Shown in pieces: positions 9,300 to 18,160 of a stretch of 41,732 nt of DNA. Position numbers and translations under genes: made by a program. Numbering within the stretch: position 1 is the first letter of the stretch; every line of letters begins with the position of its first letter. The notes beneath the pieces were generated by a model. It had not been told where the DNA came from, did no database searches, and worked only from the letters and a program-made list of their open reading frames with translations. Source of the stretch: Candidatus Omnitrophota bacterium (GTDB lineage Bacteria > Ratteibacteria > UBA8468 > B48-G9 > DTJG01); the NCBI GenBank assembly GCA_023819255.1, contig JAMWBU010000016.1, positions 1 through 41,732 on the forward strand, in the 5' to 3' direction.

Positions 9300-10565
9300 T
9301 CAATTTTGCTTCTCCAGATCCGCGATATCTCTCCTGAAATGCATATCATTGAAAAAAATGCTGTCAATCCTTTCATATGCCTTTGCTCTTGCTTCTTTCA
9401 AGTTTTTTCCCAGTCCGACTACATTCAAAACTCTCCCGCCGGAAGTTACAAATGTCTCGTTTATTTTTTTTGTTCCAGCATGAAAAATCGTCACATCAGA
9501 TGAAACTGAATCAAGCCCTGTTATTGGAATATCTGTTTTATAGCTGCCAGGATATCCTCCTGATGCAATCACTACATCCACGGCTGCTTCTTTTTTCCAA
9601 ACAACCATTTCTCGTTTCAACTCGCCCTCAACTGCCGCCTGTAAAATTTCAAGTAAACTACTGGCCATCCTTGGCAGGATGACCTCTGTTTCAGGATCAC
9701 CGAATCTCACATTATACTCAAGAACTTCCGGGCCTCTGTCTGTTATCATTAACCCGAAATATATTATTCCGCAGTAGTCAATATTTCTCTTTTGAAGCCC
9801 CTTAATCGTGGGTATCACTATTTTCTTTTCAATAATTTTCTCAAGTTCGTGAGAACACACAGGAACCGGACTATAACAACCCATCCCGCCTGTATTGGGA
9901 CCTTTATCTTCATCATAGATTCTTTTATAATCCCTTGCCGGTGCAAGGGGGATAAAATTTTCGCCTTCTGTGATCACCAGATACGACAGTTCTTCCCCTG
10001 AAAGAAATTCCTCAATAACAACACTGTTATTTACTGATGAAAAGATTTTTTTTTCAAAAATATCTTCAAGAAAAGATATTGCCTCTTCATACTCTCGCGC
10101 TATTGCAACACCTTTACCCGCGGCAAGTCCACCAAACTTGATAACAACCGGAAATTTTGATTTTTCAACCACTTTTTTCGCACCAATGAAATCGTCGGTC
10201 ACAAAAAATTTACCGGTAGGTATATTATTTTCAGCCATAAATTCCTTTGACCACACTTTTGAAGCTTCAAGATTAGAGGCTTTTTGAGAGGGGCCAAAAA
10301 TTTTTAGTTTCTTCTTATTGAAAATGTCTACAATGCCCCCGGCGAGTGGCAGTTCAGGGCCAACAATTGTAAAATCTATTTTTTCTTTTTTTGCAAAGGT
10401 CGCAATTTCTTGCAAATTATCCAGCGGTATGTTTATTAGATTGGCTATCTCCCCTATCCCGGCGTTGCCAGGAACTGAATATAAAGTGGCAGATTTTACT
10501 TCTGAAGCAATCTTCCAGCATATGGCATGCTCGCGACCACCGCTTCCAATAACAAGAATTTTCAT
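9300..10565 (-). CDS. purD: phosphoribosylamine-glycine ligase (GAR synthetase)
   Basis: Catalyses ATP-dependent joining of glycine to phosphoribosylamine, the second step of purine synthesis. The 421-aa ATP-grasp protein starts with the family N-terminus MKILVIGSGGREHA. It contains VGPELPLAGGIVD, the ATP-binding loop GGLAAGKGVAIA, GPNTGGMGCYSP, and EYNVRFGDPETEVILPR near the metal/ATP site. It starts 8 nt after pilT. No other purine genes are nearby, so it looks appended to the ribosomal cluster rather than part of a pur operon. Confidence 0.96.
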   Translation of the reverse strand: MKILVIGSGGREHAICWKIASEVKSATLYSVPGNAGIGEIANLINIPLDNLQEIATFAKKEKIDFTIVGPELPLAGGIVDIFNKKKLKIFGPSQKASNLEASKVWSKEFMAENNIPTGKFFVTDDFIGAKKVVEKSKFPVVIKFGGLAAGKGVAIAREYEEAISFLEDIFEKKIFSSVNNSVVIEEFLSGEELSYLVITEGENFIPLAPARDYKRIYDEDKGPNTGGMGCYSPVPVCSHELEKIIEKKIVIPTIKGLQKRNIDYCGIIYFGLMITDRGPEVLEYNVRFGDPETEVILPRMASSLLEILQAAVEGELKREMVVWKKEAAVDVVIASGGYPGSYKTDIPITGLDSVSSDVTIFHAGTKKINETFVTSGGRVLNVVGLGKNLKEARAKAYERIDSIFFNDMHFRRDIADLEKQN

Positions 10566-10573
10566 GTTAAACT

Positions 10574-11671
10574 TTAATCGCCTATTATTCTGGTATCTTC
10601 GTCAAGATAAATTCCTCTCAAATTCATTTCAAGAGCATCAGGCGCGGGAGATGCTTCAAATCCTGTTTCTTTTGTGATTTTATTAGTATTTATCAATTGA
10701 ACAAGATGTTGATTAAAAGTCTGCATTCCAGTTTCTTTATCGGACGAAATTGCACTGGGTATTTTTGCAATCTTGTTTTCAATGATGAGTCGTGAAATAA
10801 TGGGTGTGACAATCATAATCTCACAAACAGGAACCATACCTGTTTGGTCCTTTTTCGGAAGCAATTTCTGACAGCATGTCGCTCGCAAATTGTAAGCAAG
10901 CGTTTTTCTTATCATGTCGTGCTGTTGCTGAGGGAAAAAATCAAGTATCCTGTTTATGGTGGTAATTGTGTCAACGGTATGAAGGGTGCTAAAAACAAGA
11001 TGTCCTGTTTCACAAGCTCTTATAGCGGCTTCAAATGTTTCAACATCCCTGAGTTCTCCAATAAGAATAATATCAGGGTCCTCGCGAAGAACTCTTTTGA
11101 GTGCATCGTGAAATGAAAGAGTATCAAGACCAACCTCACGTTGATTAATAAGACAATTCTTATCTGTATACAAATACTCTATCGGATCTTCAATAGTCAC
11201 TATGTGCATTGATGATCTGCTTTTATTTATATACTCAGTCATTGCCGCAAGGGTTGTTGATTTTCCGCAACCGGTGGGTCCTGCCACAAGAACCAATCCG
11301 GTTGAAAAATCAGAAATTTTCGCAAGTACCTGAGGCAAACCAAGTTCTTCAAAAGTTGGGATCACCGATTTTATTCTGCGCATAACAATACCGATATTTC
11401 CTCTCTGTCTGAAAATATTTACGCGAAATCTCCCGATATCTGGTTTTTCTGTCGCCAGGTCCATTTCCATCTTTTCGAGAAACAACGTCCTTTGCTTATC
11501 ACTCATTATACTGAAAGCGTATCTCTCAATTTCTTCCGGGCTTAAAATTTCTTCATCAGATAGTTCTTTGAGGACGGTTTTTATCCTGAAAAATGGTTTT
11601 CTGCCAGCCTTGAGATGCAGGTCGGAAGCATCAAGATCAGCCATCCTTTTCAGAAGATTCTCTATGTTCAT
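10574..11671 (-). CDS. pilT: type IV pilus retraction ATPase, PilT/PilU family
   Basis: A hexameric cytoplasmic motor that depolymerises type IV pili. The 365-aa protein has the N-terminal SDLHLKAG segment, Walker A GPTGCGKSTT (about residues 128-137), an Asp-box VTIEDPIEY, Walker B-type LREDPDIILIGELRD, and the PilT-type RACETGHLVFSTLHT. A frame extends 8 codons further upstream. ATG at 11671 is chosen because AGGAG lies 7 nt before it and MNIENLLKRM is a typical start. It overlaps the small upstream gene by 35 nt, which suggests coupling. PilT versus the PilU paralogue cannot be settled here; no other pilus genes are in the window. Confidence 0.92.
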   Translation of the reverse strand: MNIENLLKRMADLDASDLHLKAGRKPFFRIKTVLKELSDEEILSPEEIERYAFSIMSDKQRTLFLEKMEMDLATEKPDIGRFRVNIFRQRGNIGIVMRRIKSVIPTFEELGLPQVLAKISDFSTGLVLVAGPTGCGKSTTLAAMTEYINKSRSSMHIVTIEDPIEYLYTDKNCLINQREVGLDTLSFHDALKRVLREDPDIILIGELRDVETFEAAIRACETGHLVFSTLHTVDTITTINRILDFFPQQQHDMIRKTLAYNLRATCCQKLLPKKDQTGMVPVCEIMIVTPIISRLIIENKIAKIPSAISSDKETGMQTFNQHLVQLINTNKITKETGFEASPAPDALEMNLRGIYLDEDTRIIGD

Positions 11672-11849
11672 CTTTGTTCTCCTGTTCTCTTTCATCCAGC
11701 ACTACATCAAGAACATTCAGAGAATTATCGGAAATGGATGCTGTGCCACCCGCGAGTATTCTGTGTCCTTTCTCAGCGTATTTCAAAATCAGCCTGTAGA
11801 TGTTATCTCCCCTGTCATATTTATCGAGAATTTTTAGAGGATCTTTCAT
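11637..11849 (-). CDS. small protein, possible divergent RNA polymerase omega subunit
   Basis: A 70-aa reading frame starting 1 nt after the rplQ stop and running 35 nt into pilT. I do not recognise it firmly. Its core, NIYRLILKYAEKGHRIL followed by a short loop and NVLDVVLDE, resembles the omega pattern in which a polar N-R-(Y/F)-x-L-x2-x-A-x2-RA-x2-L helix precedes a V-x-x-A-L-x-E strand/helix. Position after rpoA-rplQ would suit an RNA polymerase subunit. The usual RA(R) pair is not conserved (KGH instead), so the omega call is an inference. The C-terminal part is highly charged. Coding status is supported by tight spacing on both sides. Confidence 0.5.
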   Translation of the reverse strand: MKDPLKILDKYDRGDNIYRLILKYAEKGHRILAGGTASISDNSLNVLDVVLDEREQENKDEHRESSEKDG

Positions 11850-11850
11850 A

Positions 11851-12204
11851 TTACTGCTCCACCATTTGAATTATTGCCATTTTACTTGCATCGCCACGAC
11901 GCCTATCAGCTTTAATAATCCTGGTATATCCGCCTTTTCTATCTTTAAATTTCTGCCCGAGTTCCATAACTATTTTGGTAGTAGCAGGATGGTTTAGATA
12001 GGAATTTATTTTTCTGATACTGGCAAGATCCTGGTTTTTTCCTGCAGTAATCAATTTCTCCACCACACTTCTTAATTGTTTAGACTTCGCCTCTGTGGTT
12101 ATTATTCTCTTGTTTTGAAAGAAACTGATAGCAAGGTTTCTCAAAATGCTTCTTCGATGCGACAGATTCTTTCCAAGTTTGCGAATTTTCCTTTTATGCC
12201 TCAT
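11851..12204 (-). CDS. rplQ: 50S ribosomal protein L17
   Basis: A 117-aa L17 near the polypeptide exit tunnel. The N-terminus MRHKRKIRKLGKNLSHRRS is diagnostic and ITTEAKSKQLRSVVEKLIT follows as in the family. It ends the canonical alpha operon and overlaps rpoA by 4 nt. The next start codon, for the small omega-like gene, follows the stop by 1 nt. Confidence 0.96.
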   Translation of the reverse strand: MRHKRKIRKLGKNLSHRRSILRNLAISFFQNKRIITTEAKSKQLRSVVEKLITAGKNQDLASIRKINSYLNHPATTKIVMELGQKFKDRKGGYTRIIKADRRRGDASKMAIIQMVEQ

Positions 12205-13166
12205 AACTGCTCCTGTTCTTTTAATTTGTACCCTTTTTTATCAAGAGCTTCTTCAATTTCTTGAATCGATTTTTTCCCAAGATTTTTCATCTCTTCGAAC
12301 TTCGCCCGCGGCGTTTCGATAATATCTTTCAATGTTTTAATATCGTTTTGCTGTAGAATATTGATAATTCTTGTCGAAAGATTCAATTCTGTCAAAGGAA
12401 TCCCAGAATCATCTTCTGACGCCAGGATTCCAGCCTTACCGGCTCTGTCGCTCAAAGCCTCTATCGTGCCTATTTTAATAAAATGGTTATTAAGAATGTC
12501 TGTTGCGATTTTCAATGCAGCATCTGGCGTAACCGCACCGTTTGTCCAGACGTCAAAAATAAGCTTTTCATAGTCAACCAGAGGTCCAACCCTTGTGTTT
12601 TCAACATGGAAGGCAACCTTCTTTACAGGCGTATAAATTGCGTCAATCAAAATTGTATCCAGTGAAATATCCTTTCTGATAAGTTTCATTTTTTCTACAG
12701 GCAGATATCCTCTTCCGGATGTGATTTCAATATCAATGGTCAGTTTGGCAGAAGGTTCAATGGTCGCGATATGCAAATCCGGATTCAAAATCTTCACGCT
12801 TCCGTCCTTGATAAGATCGCCGGCACAAATTTCTGAAACACCTGAGATTGTCGTTGAAGAAATATGTGGAAACTCGGAAATTACGGGTTTACATATTACC
12901 TGTTTCAGATTGAGAACAATCTGCGTAGCATCTTCCTTTACTCCTTGAATAGCTGTAAATTCGTGCTGGACACCAGAAATTTTGAGGCCCGTGATGGCAA
13001 CGCCGGGAATACAGGAAAGCATTACTCTCCTCAGCGTATTTCCAATCGTTACGCCAAAACCTCTTTCAAGTGGTTCAACAACAATCTGTCCATAGTTATC
13101 CCGGTAAGTTTCTTTCACCCACATTATTCTTGATGGATAAACAAACTCAAGTGTTTTTTCTTCCAT
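12201..13166 (-). CDS. rpoA: RNA polymerase alpha subunit
   Basis: A 321-aa subunit that nucleates RNA polymerase assembly. The N-terminal domain (about 1-230) carries PLERGFGVTIGNTLRRVML. A linker leads to a C-terminal domain (about 255-315) with two helix-hairpin-helix motifs, including LGKKSIQEIEEAL, for UP-element and activator contact. Full-length alpha with an intact C-terminal domain means promoter UP elements can be read. It sits between rpsD and rplQ as in most bacteria. Confidence 0.97.
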   Translation of the reverse strand: MEEKTLEFVYPSRIMWVKETYRDNYGQIVVEPLERGFGVTIGNTLRRVMLSCIPGVAITGLKISGVQHEFTAIQGVKEDATQIVLNLKQVICKPVISEFPHISSTTISGVSEICAGDLIKDGSVKILNPDLHIATIEPSAKLTIDIEITSGRGYLPVEKMKLIRKDISLDTILIDAIYTPVKKVAFHVENTRVGPLVDYEKLIFDVWTNGAVTPDAALKIATDILNNHFIKIGTIEALSDRAGKAGILASEDDSGIPLTELNLSTRIINILQQNDIKTLKDIIETPRAKFEEMKNLGKKSIQEIEEALDKKGYKLKEQEQL

Positions 13167-13176
13167 AATTCACACC

Positions 13177-13791
13177 TCACTTTGAATAAAAGTTTATGAT
13201 GAGATGTTCGTCAACAGGAATACTCACTTCATCCCTCAACGGATATCTCACTATCTTTGCCTTTAATTCAGTTTCTGAAGCTTCAAGCCATGCAGGTACT
13301 GGTGTTGAACCGAGTTCTTTCATTTGTTTTGCTATCTCAACATATTTTGTTCCTTCACCAATACTGATTTCATCGCCGATCCTGGTCTGATATGAAGGTC
13401 TGTTAACCCTTTTTCCGTTCACAAAGACATGACCGTGCCCAATCGCCTGTCTTGCCATTCTTCTGGAAGACGCCCAGTGCAGTCTGTATAAAACGTTGTC
13501 CAGTCGACATTCCAGAAAACGCAGCAAAATTTCGCCGGTAACTCCTCTGGTCTTCTTTGCCATCGCAAAATATCTTCTGAATTGCTTTTCAAGCACTCCA
13601 TAGTAAACCTTAACCTTATTCTTTTCCCTCATCTGCATTCCATACTCTGATGTTTTCGCCTGTGTCATGCCTTTTCGCTGTTTCCTCGGATCAAGCGGAC
13701 ATTTATCGCTTTCACATCTCCTTCCTTTCAAATATAGTTTCTCTGCATTGCGCCTGCAAACTCTGCAAACTGGTTTTGTAACTCTCGCCAT
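13177..13791 (-). CDS. rpsD: 30S ribosomal protein S4 (zinc-type)
   Basis: A 204-aa primary 16S rRNA binder and, in enterobacteria, repressor of the alpha operon. The N-terminal CRVCRRN...RRCESDKC supplies four cysteines (C-x2-C and C-x4-C), the zinc-bound C+ form. The central S4 RNA-binding module contains SRRMARQAIGHGHVFVNGKRV. The ATG opens MARVTKPVCR, and the gene lies 10 nt upstream of rpoA. Confidence 0.97.
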   Translation of the reverse strand: MARVTKPVCRVCRRNAEKLYLKGRRCESDKCPLDPRKQRKGMTQAKTSEYGMQMREKNKVKVYYGVLEKQFRRYFAMAKKTRGVTGEILLRFLECRLDNVLYRLHWASSRRMARQAIGHGHVFVNGKRVNRPSYQTRIGDEISIGEGTKYVEIAKQMKELGSTPVPAWLEASETELKAKIVRYPLRDEVSIPVDEHLIINFYSK

Positions 13792-13803
13792 TGCGACTCC
13801 TTT

Positions 13804-14205
13804 TTATACCTTTCTTCTCTTTGGTGGTCTGCAACCGTTGTGCGGGATCGGAGTAACATCTCTGATAGCAGTTATATTCAATCCTGCAGTTTGAAGTGCC
13901 CTTATAGCTGTTTCACGACCCGGTCCTGGTCCTTTTACTCTAACCTCCACCTCTTTCATATTCACCAGATTCTGCACCTTTCTTGCAACATTTTCAGCTA
14001 TTAACTGTGCTGCGAACGGAGTTCCTTTCCTGGTACCCTTGAAACCAACCACGCCAGCGCTTGCCCACGCCACTACTTTTCCATCCAGATCGGTTATTGT
14101 AATTGTGGTGTTGTTGAATGTGGCTTTTATATGAGCCACTCCAGATGAAATCGTTATATGTTTTTTCTTTTTCTTACTATATTTCTTCTTCACCTTTTCT
14201 GCCAT
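13804..14205 (-). CDS. rpsK: 30S ribosomal protein S11
   Basis: A 133-aa platform protein beside the E site. The basic Lys-rich N-terminus is followed by [19 protein letters not shown] and [15 protein letters not shown]. The C-terminal [18 protein letters not shown] is the almost invariant S11 end. It lies between rpsM and rpsD in standard alpha-operon order, with short spacers on each side. Confidence 0.97.
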   Translation of the reverse strand: MAEKVKKKYSKKKKKHITISSGVAHIKATFNNTTITITDLDGKVVAWASAGVVGFKGTRKGTPFAAQLIAENVARKVQNLVNMKEVEVRVKGPGPGRETAIRALQTAGLNITAIRDVTPIPHNGCRPPKRRKV

Positions 14206-14234
14206 TTTTTCTCCTTAGAAATTTTTCCTTTTGA

Positions 14235-14651
14235 TTAACTTTCTCCTTCCTTAATCTTGGATTTTATCGCCTTTCTCGCTGCCTTATCCCTGACTACTCC
14301 CACTGTCTTGCGTGGACCCTTTCTTGTCCTTGCATTGGTTCTTGTTCTCTGACCGCGAACAGGAAGCGACCTTTTATGCCTCAAACCACGGTAGCAATTG
14401 ATTTCAATAAGTCGGCTGATATTTCCGCTAAATTCCCTCCTCAGGTCTCCTTCGATCTTAAAATTTTGCTGGACAAAATTTGAAATTTTTCCGATTTCTT
14501 CTTCTGTCAAATCCTTAACCCTCTTATCAGGATTGACCCCGGTGGCTTTAACAATCCTTTCTGCAACTGATTTGCCAATGCCATAAATATAGGTTAGACC
14601 AATTAAAACTTTCTTTTCATTAGGAATTTCAACTCCAAGAATACGAGCCAT
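14235..14651 (-). CDS. rpsM: 30S ribosomal protein S13
   Basis: A head protein that contacts 23S rRNA and L5 across the subunit interface. The N-terminus [19 protein letters not shown] and the C-terminal [19 protein letters not shown] are diagnostic. At 138 aa it is longer than the common 118-126, because of a basic tail after [13 protein letters not shown] strong GGAGG precedes the ATG, just after the rpmJ stop. Confidence 0.96.
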   Translation of the reverse strand: MARILGVEIPNEKKVLIGLTYIYGIGKSVAERIVKATGVNPDKRVKDLTEEEIGKISNFVQQNFKIEGDLRREFSGNISRLIEINCYRGLRHKRSLPVRGQRTRTNARTRKGPRKTVGVVRDKAARKAIKSKIKEGES

Positions 14652-14663
14652 AATTGAACCTCC

Positions 14664-14789
14664 TCATCCCTGTTTCTGTTTATGCTTGGGCCCATCCTGA
14701 GGATTTTTGCATATCACCATGACAGAACCCTTTCTTTTAATAATCTTGCACTGTGGACATATTTTTTTCACTGAACTCCGCACCTTCAT
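14664..14789 (-). CDS. rpmJ: 50S ribosomal protein L36 with extended zinc loop
   Basis: A short gene of 41 aa, found by translating the gap between infA and rpsM. It begins [15 protein letters not shown] and ends PKHKQKQG, both typical of L36. Zinc ligands are C11, C14, C27 and H36. The last ligand is normally about residue 32; here four extra residues around NPQDG lengthen the zinc loop, giving 41 aa instead of 37-38. The ATG has GGGGGAG upstream. It is in the usual infA-rpmJ-rpsM order. Confidence 0.93.
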   Translation of the reverse strand: MKVRSSVKKICPQCKIIKRKGSVMVICKNPQDGPKHKQKQG

Positions 14790-14798
14790 CGTCTCCCC

Positions 14799-15020
14799 CT
14801 ATATACGTTTTATAATTCTTCCTTTTGCGATATCATAAGGTGAAATCTCAACAATAACCCTGTCACCAGGGATAATTCTTATGTAATTCAACCTCATCTT
14901 TCCACATAAATGAGCAGTAACCTTCATTCCATTATCAAGATCCACAATGAAACTTGTCCCAGGAAGCGCCTTATTTATCGTGCCTGTCAGAGTAATTTTA
15001 TCCGTTTTTTTCTCCATCAT
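14799..15020 (-). CDS. infA: translation initiation factor IF-1
   Basis: A 73-aa OB-fold protein that occupies the 30S A site during initiation. Motifs are [33 protein letters not shown] and PYDIAKGRI. The start is placed at the ATG at 15020, which overlaps the map stop by 4 nt. A second ATG follows immediately at 15017, and the frame also extends upstream to 15044 with residues not typical of IF-1. No strong Shine-Dalgarno is visible, so coupling to map termination is likely. Confidence 0.93.
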   Translation of the reverse strand: MMEKKTDKITLTGTINKALPGTSFIVDLDNGMKVTAHLCGKMRLNYIRIIPGDRVIVEISPYDIAKGRIIKRI

Positions 15021-15766
15021 TCTATGCTGGTGAGAACCTCGCAACCGTTTTTTCTAACAACAATGGTATCTTCAAAATGGGCAGAAGGTAACCCATCTGC
15101 AGTCACCACTGTCCAGCCATCTGATAGAATCCTCAAATCAGGTCTGCCCATATTTACCATTGGTTCTACCGCTATAACCATATTTTCTTTCAACTGGTAT
15201 CCTTTGCCAGGATACCCGAAATTGGGTATGTCTGGCGATTCATGTAAATTCCTTCCTACACCATGACCTGCAAAATCTCGCACAACGTTGAAACCAAATT
15301 TCTCAACATATTGCTGTATCGCCCATCCAAGGTCTCCAGTTTTACATCCAGCAAAAACCGAAAGGAGACCCATTCTCAAAGAATCTCTTGTAACATCAAT
15401 CAGTCTCTGCTTCTCAAGATCAACTGTGCCCACAGGGCATGTCGCTGCGCAGTCTCCTATGTAACCGTCCTTTATTACTCCAACATCCAGAGAAACGATA
15501 TCACCGGTTCTTATAAACTTAGTTGGCGAAGGTATCCCGTGAACAACTTCTTCATTTATGGATACGCATATGGACCCCGGGTACCCCCTGTATCCGTAAA
15601 ACGCCGATTTTACTCCTTCTTTCTCCATCAAGGACTCTGCAAATTTCGCTATCTCAAAAGTTGTCATACCTTCTTTTAATATCGCCGATGTTTCAAGTAG
15701 TATCTTCTTACAAATCCTGCATGCCACTCTAATTTTTTCTATCTCATCCGGCGTTTTTATCCCCAC
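15017..15766 (-). CDS. map: methionine aminopeptidase, type I
   Basis: Removes the initiator Met from nascent proteins. The 249-aa pita-bread metalloenzyme shows the five metal ligands in context: [16 protein letters not shown] (two Asp), [12 protein letters not shown] (His), VIAVEPMV (Glu) and the final HFEDTIVV (Glu). The start is GTG at 15766, lying within the last codons of adk (10-nt overlap) with AGGA about 9 nt upstream. The secY-adk-map-infA order is conserved in many bacteria. Confidence 0.96.
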   Translation of the reverse strand: MGIKTPDEIEKIRVACRICKKILLETSAILKEGMTTFEIAKFAESLMEKEGVKSAFYGYRGYPGSICVSINEEVVHGIPSPTKFIRTGDIVSLDVGVIKDGYIGDCAATCPVGTVDLEKQRLIDVTRDSLRMGLLSVFAGCKTGDLGWAIQQYVEKFGFNVVRDFAGHGVGRNLHESPDIPNFGYPGKGYQLKENMVIAVEPMVNMGRPDLRILSDGWTVVTADGLPSAHFEDTIVVRKNGCEVLTSIE

Positions 15767-16401
15767 AGACCAAGTTCCTCAATCCTTCTTATGATGTCTT
15801 CGGGAGTCCCTTCAGCACTAATTTTAACCATCTTATGCTTCCCGGCATAATATTTAATCAAAGGCTCTGTTTCCTTGCGAAAAACTTCAAGCCTCCTTGC
15901 AATAACCTCAGGCTTATCGTCATTTCTCTGTATTAATTCGCCACCGCATATATCACAGAGCCCATCCTTCTTCGGAGGAATATTCTTAAGATGATAAACT
16001 GCGCCACACCTGATACAAATTCTTCTTAAGGACAGCCTTTCTGTCAAAGTTTCATTAGACGCGACAAGGTTCAACAAAACTATCTCGTCATTATCGTTTA
16101 GAATATTCTCCAGCATATGTGCCTGATTAATGTTTCTTGGAAAACCATCCATTAACACTCCGTTTTCTGCATCTTTTTGTTTGATCCGTCCTGCAAGCGC
16201 TTCAAAAACAATATCATCAGGAACCAGTTCTCCTTTTTTCATAAAAACTTCAGCCTTCAAACCAACGCTTGTCGCATTTTTGACATTCTCTCTAAGAAGA
16301 TCTCCCATTGAAATTAAAGGCGCATTCCACTTCTTGCTCAAAATGTTTCCGACTGTACCCTTTCCGATTCCAGGAGGACCGAGCAAAATTACTACCTTCA
16401 T
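15757..16401 (-). CDS. adk: adenylate kinase (zinc LID type)
   Basis: Interconverts ATP + AMP and 2 ADP. The 214-aa protein has the P-loop GPPGIGKGT, the AMP-site motif LMDGFPRN and RRLEVFRKETEPLI. The LID carries CIRCGAVYH and CDICGG, a Cys4 zinc site of the kind common in Gram-positive and many deep-branching bacteria. It overlaps secY by 4 nt and map by 10 nt. Confidence 0.97.
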   Translation of the reverse strand: MKVVILLGPPGIGKGTVGNILSKKWNAPLISMGDLLRENVKNATSVGLKAEVFMKKGELVPDDIVFEALAGRIKQKDAENGVLMDGFPRNINQAHMLENILNDNDEIVLLNLVASNETLTERLSLRRICIRCGAVYHLKNIPPKKDGLCDICGGELIQRNDDKPEVIARRLEVFRKETEPLIKYYAGKHKMVKISAEGTPEDIIRRIEELGLWG

Positions 16402-17708
16402 CTCGTCCGCGCCTTCTTGAGAAAACCTTCATAATGGCGCATGATAAGATGCGCTTCGATCTGTCTGAGCGTTTCAAGTATAACAGACACGACAATAAGC
16501 AATCCAATCCCGCCAAACATACTTGCTATTAAATATGGGATCTTGAAAATATGCATTATTATGTATGGAAATATGGCAATTACGGTAAGCATCAGTGAAC
16601 CAGGGAGCGTGAGTCTGCCAAGTATTTTTTCAAGATACTCACCTGTTGCCTTACCAGGCCTGATTCCAGCGACAAAACCTCCGTATTTTTTCAAGTCATC
16701 AGACACATGTTCGGGATTGAAAATCACGCTTGCATAAAAGTAGCAAAATCCCACAATCAAAATAGCGTATAAAACCATGCCTGCGCCAGAAACAGGATTT
16801 AGAACATTTGCAATCTTCTGCAGAAATGGATTATTTGCAAATCTCAGCACAGTAGAAGGAAAAGTCAGAAATGAAACCGCAAAAATAAGAGGAAGAACCC
16901 CTCCAGGATTCAACTTAATCGGTAAATAGGTTGTCTGCCCACCATACACCCTTCTTCCAACAACTCTTTTCGCATACTGAACAGGTATTCTTCTTTCTCC
17001 CTCATTCAGCATTATCGCAGCGCCAACAACAACAAAAATCAAACCAGTCATCAAAACAATAATACCTGGATTTATCTCTCCTGCGCTCATAAGCTGGGCG
17101 GTCTGATGAACCGCAACAGGCATTCTAGAAAGAATACTGGCGGTTATAATCAATGAAATACCATTTCCAATACCCTTTTCTGTAATCTGTTCACCAAGCC
17201 ACATAAGAAATATGGTGCCAGTTGTCAGAGTTAAAACCGTTGTCAGTTTAAAAAGCCACCCAGGATTATTCACCATAACAACTCCATCAAAATGCGCAGG
17301 GTTTTCGAGCCATATGCTAACAGCAAATCCTTGAAACAAACAAAGAATAACCGTTCCATACCGTGTCCATTGGGTCAATTTTTTTCTGCCCTCTATTCCG
17401 CTCCTCAACATGTGTTCAAAAAATGGAAATATCGACGCAAGCAGTTCAAGAATAATCGAAACACTGATATAAGGCATTATTCCAAGCGCAAAAATGGTAG
17501 CATTACTCAACGCTCCTCCTGCAAACAGATCAGCAATACCAAAAAGAGTGCCCGACATACGATCAAAAAATGCTGCGAGAGCTTTGCCATTTATGCCCGG
17601 CACCGGTATATAACAACCAAATCTGTAAACGGTCAATAAGGCAATAACAACCAGAACCTTCCTTTTAAGGTCTGGTACTTTCAACGTATCTTTAAATGCA
17701 GTAATCAT
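16398..17708 (-). CDS. secY: preprotein translocase subunit SecY
   Basis: The channel subunit of the Sec translocon, 436 aa with ten predicted membrane helices. Recognisable segments are the N-terminal FKDTLKVPDLKRKVL, the plug/TM2 region FAGGALSNATIFALGIMPY and the cytoplasmic loop GIRPGKATGEYLEKIL before TM9. Its partner SecE is encoded in the same window near 41.3 kb; SecG is not. It overlaps rplO and adk by 4 nt each. Confidence 0.97.
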   Translation of the reverse strand: MITAFKDTLKVPDLKRKVLVVIALLTVYRFGCYIPVPGINGKALAAFFDRMSGTLFGIADLFAGGALSNATIFALGIMPYISVSIILELLASIFPFFEHMLRSGIEGRKKLTQWTRYGTVILCLFQGFAVSIWLENPAHFDGVVMVNNPGWLFKLTTVLTLTTGTIFLMWLGEQITEKGIGNGISLIITASILSRMPVAVHQTAQLMSAGEINPGIIVLMTGLIFVVVGAAIMLNEGERRIPVQYAKRVVGRRVYGGQTTYLPIKLNPGGVLPLIFAVSFLTFPSTVLRFANNPFLQKIANVLNPVSGAGMVLYAILIVGFCYFYASVIFNPEHVSDDLKKYGGFVAGIRPGKATGEYLEKILGRLTLPGSLMLTVIAIFPYIIMHIFKIPYLIASMFGGIGLLIVVSVILETLRQIEAHLIMRHYEGFLKKARTR

Positions 17709-18160
17709 TTTTTAAGAACCGTTATTGAGCCACCGGCTTTTTCGATTGATTCCTTCGCTTTTTTTGAAAAGGCGTGAGCAGAAACATTTATCTTCTTTTC
17801 AATCCTGCCCTTACCAAGTATCTTAACAATGCTATCTTTTTTCTTAATAATCCCTTTTTCTGCCAGAATCTCGGGAGTTACAATTTCTCCATCATTGAAC
17901 TCAGCATTCAACAATCCAATATTTGTCTCCTGTACCACGGTTTTGAAAAGTTTATTATTGAAACCCCTTTTCGGAATCCTTCTGATAAGTGGCATCTGGC
18001 CACCCTCAAAATTACCGACAAGATGATAACCTGAGCGCGATTTATGTCCCTTATGGCCCCTCGTTGATTGCTGACCATGACCGGAACCATGGCCCCTTCC
18101 AACAATCTTTTTCTTGTGTTTGCTACCTTTTGTGGGTTTAAGGTTGTGAACTTTCAACAC
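17705..18160 (-). CDS. rplO: 50S ribosomal protein L15
   Basis: A 151-aa L15. The Gly/His-rich N-terminal segment KKKIVGRGHGSGHGQQSTRG and PLIRRIPKRGFNN are diagnostic. The start is GTG at 18160 (TTG follows it directly), with AAAGGAG 7 nt upstream. The first 23 nt overlap the end of rpsE in another frame, leaving no room for rpmD (L30), which normally sits between these two genes. Confidence 0.95.
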   Translation of the reverse strand: MLKVHNLKPTKGSKHKKKIVGRGHGSGHGQQSTRGHKGHKSRSGYHLVGNFEGGQMPLIRRIPKRGFNNKLFKTVVQETNIGLLNAEFNDGEIVTPEILAEKGIIKKKDSIVKILGKGRIEKKINVSAHAFSKKAKESIEKAGGSITVLKK

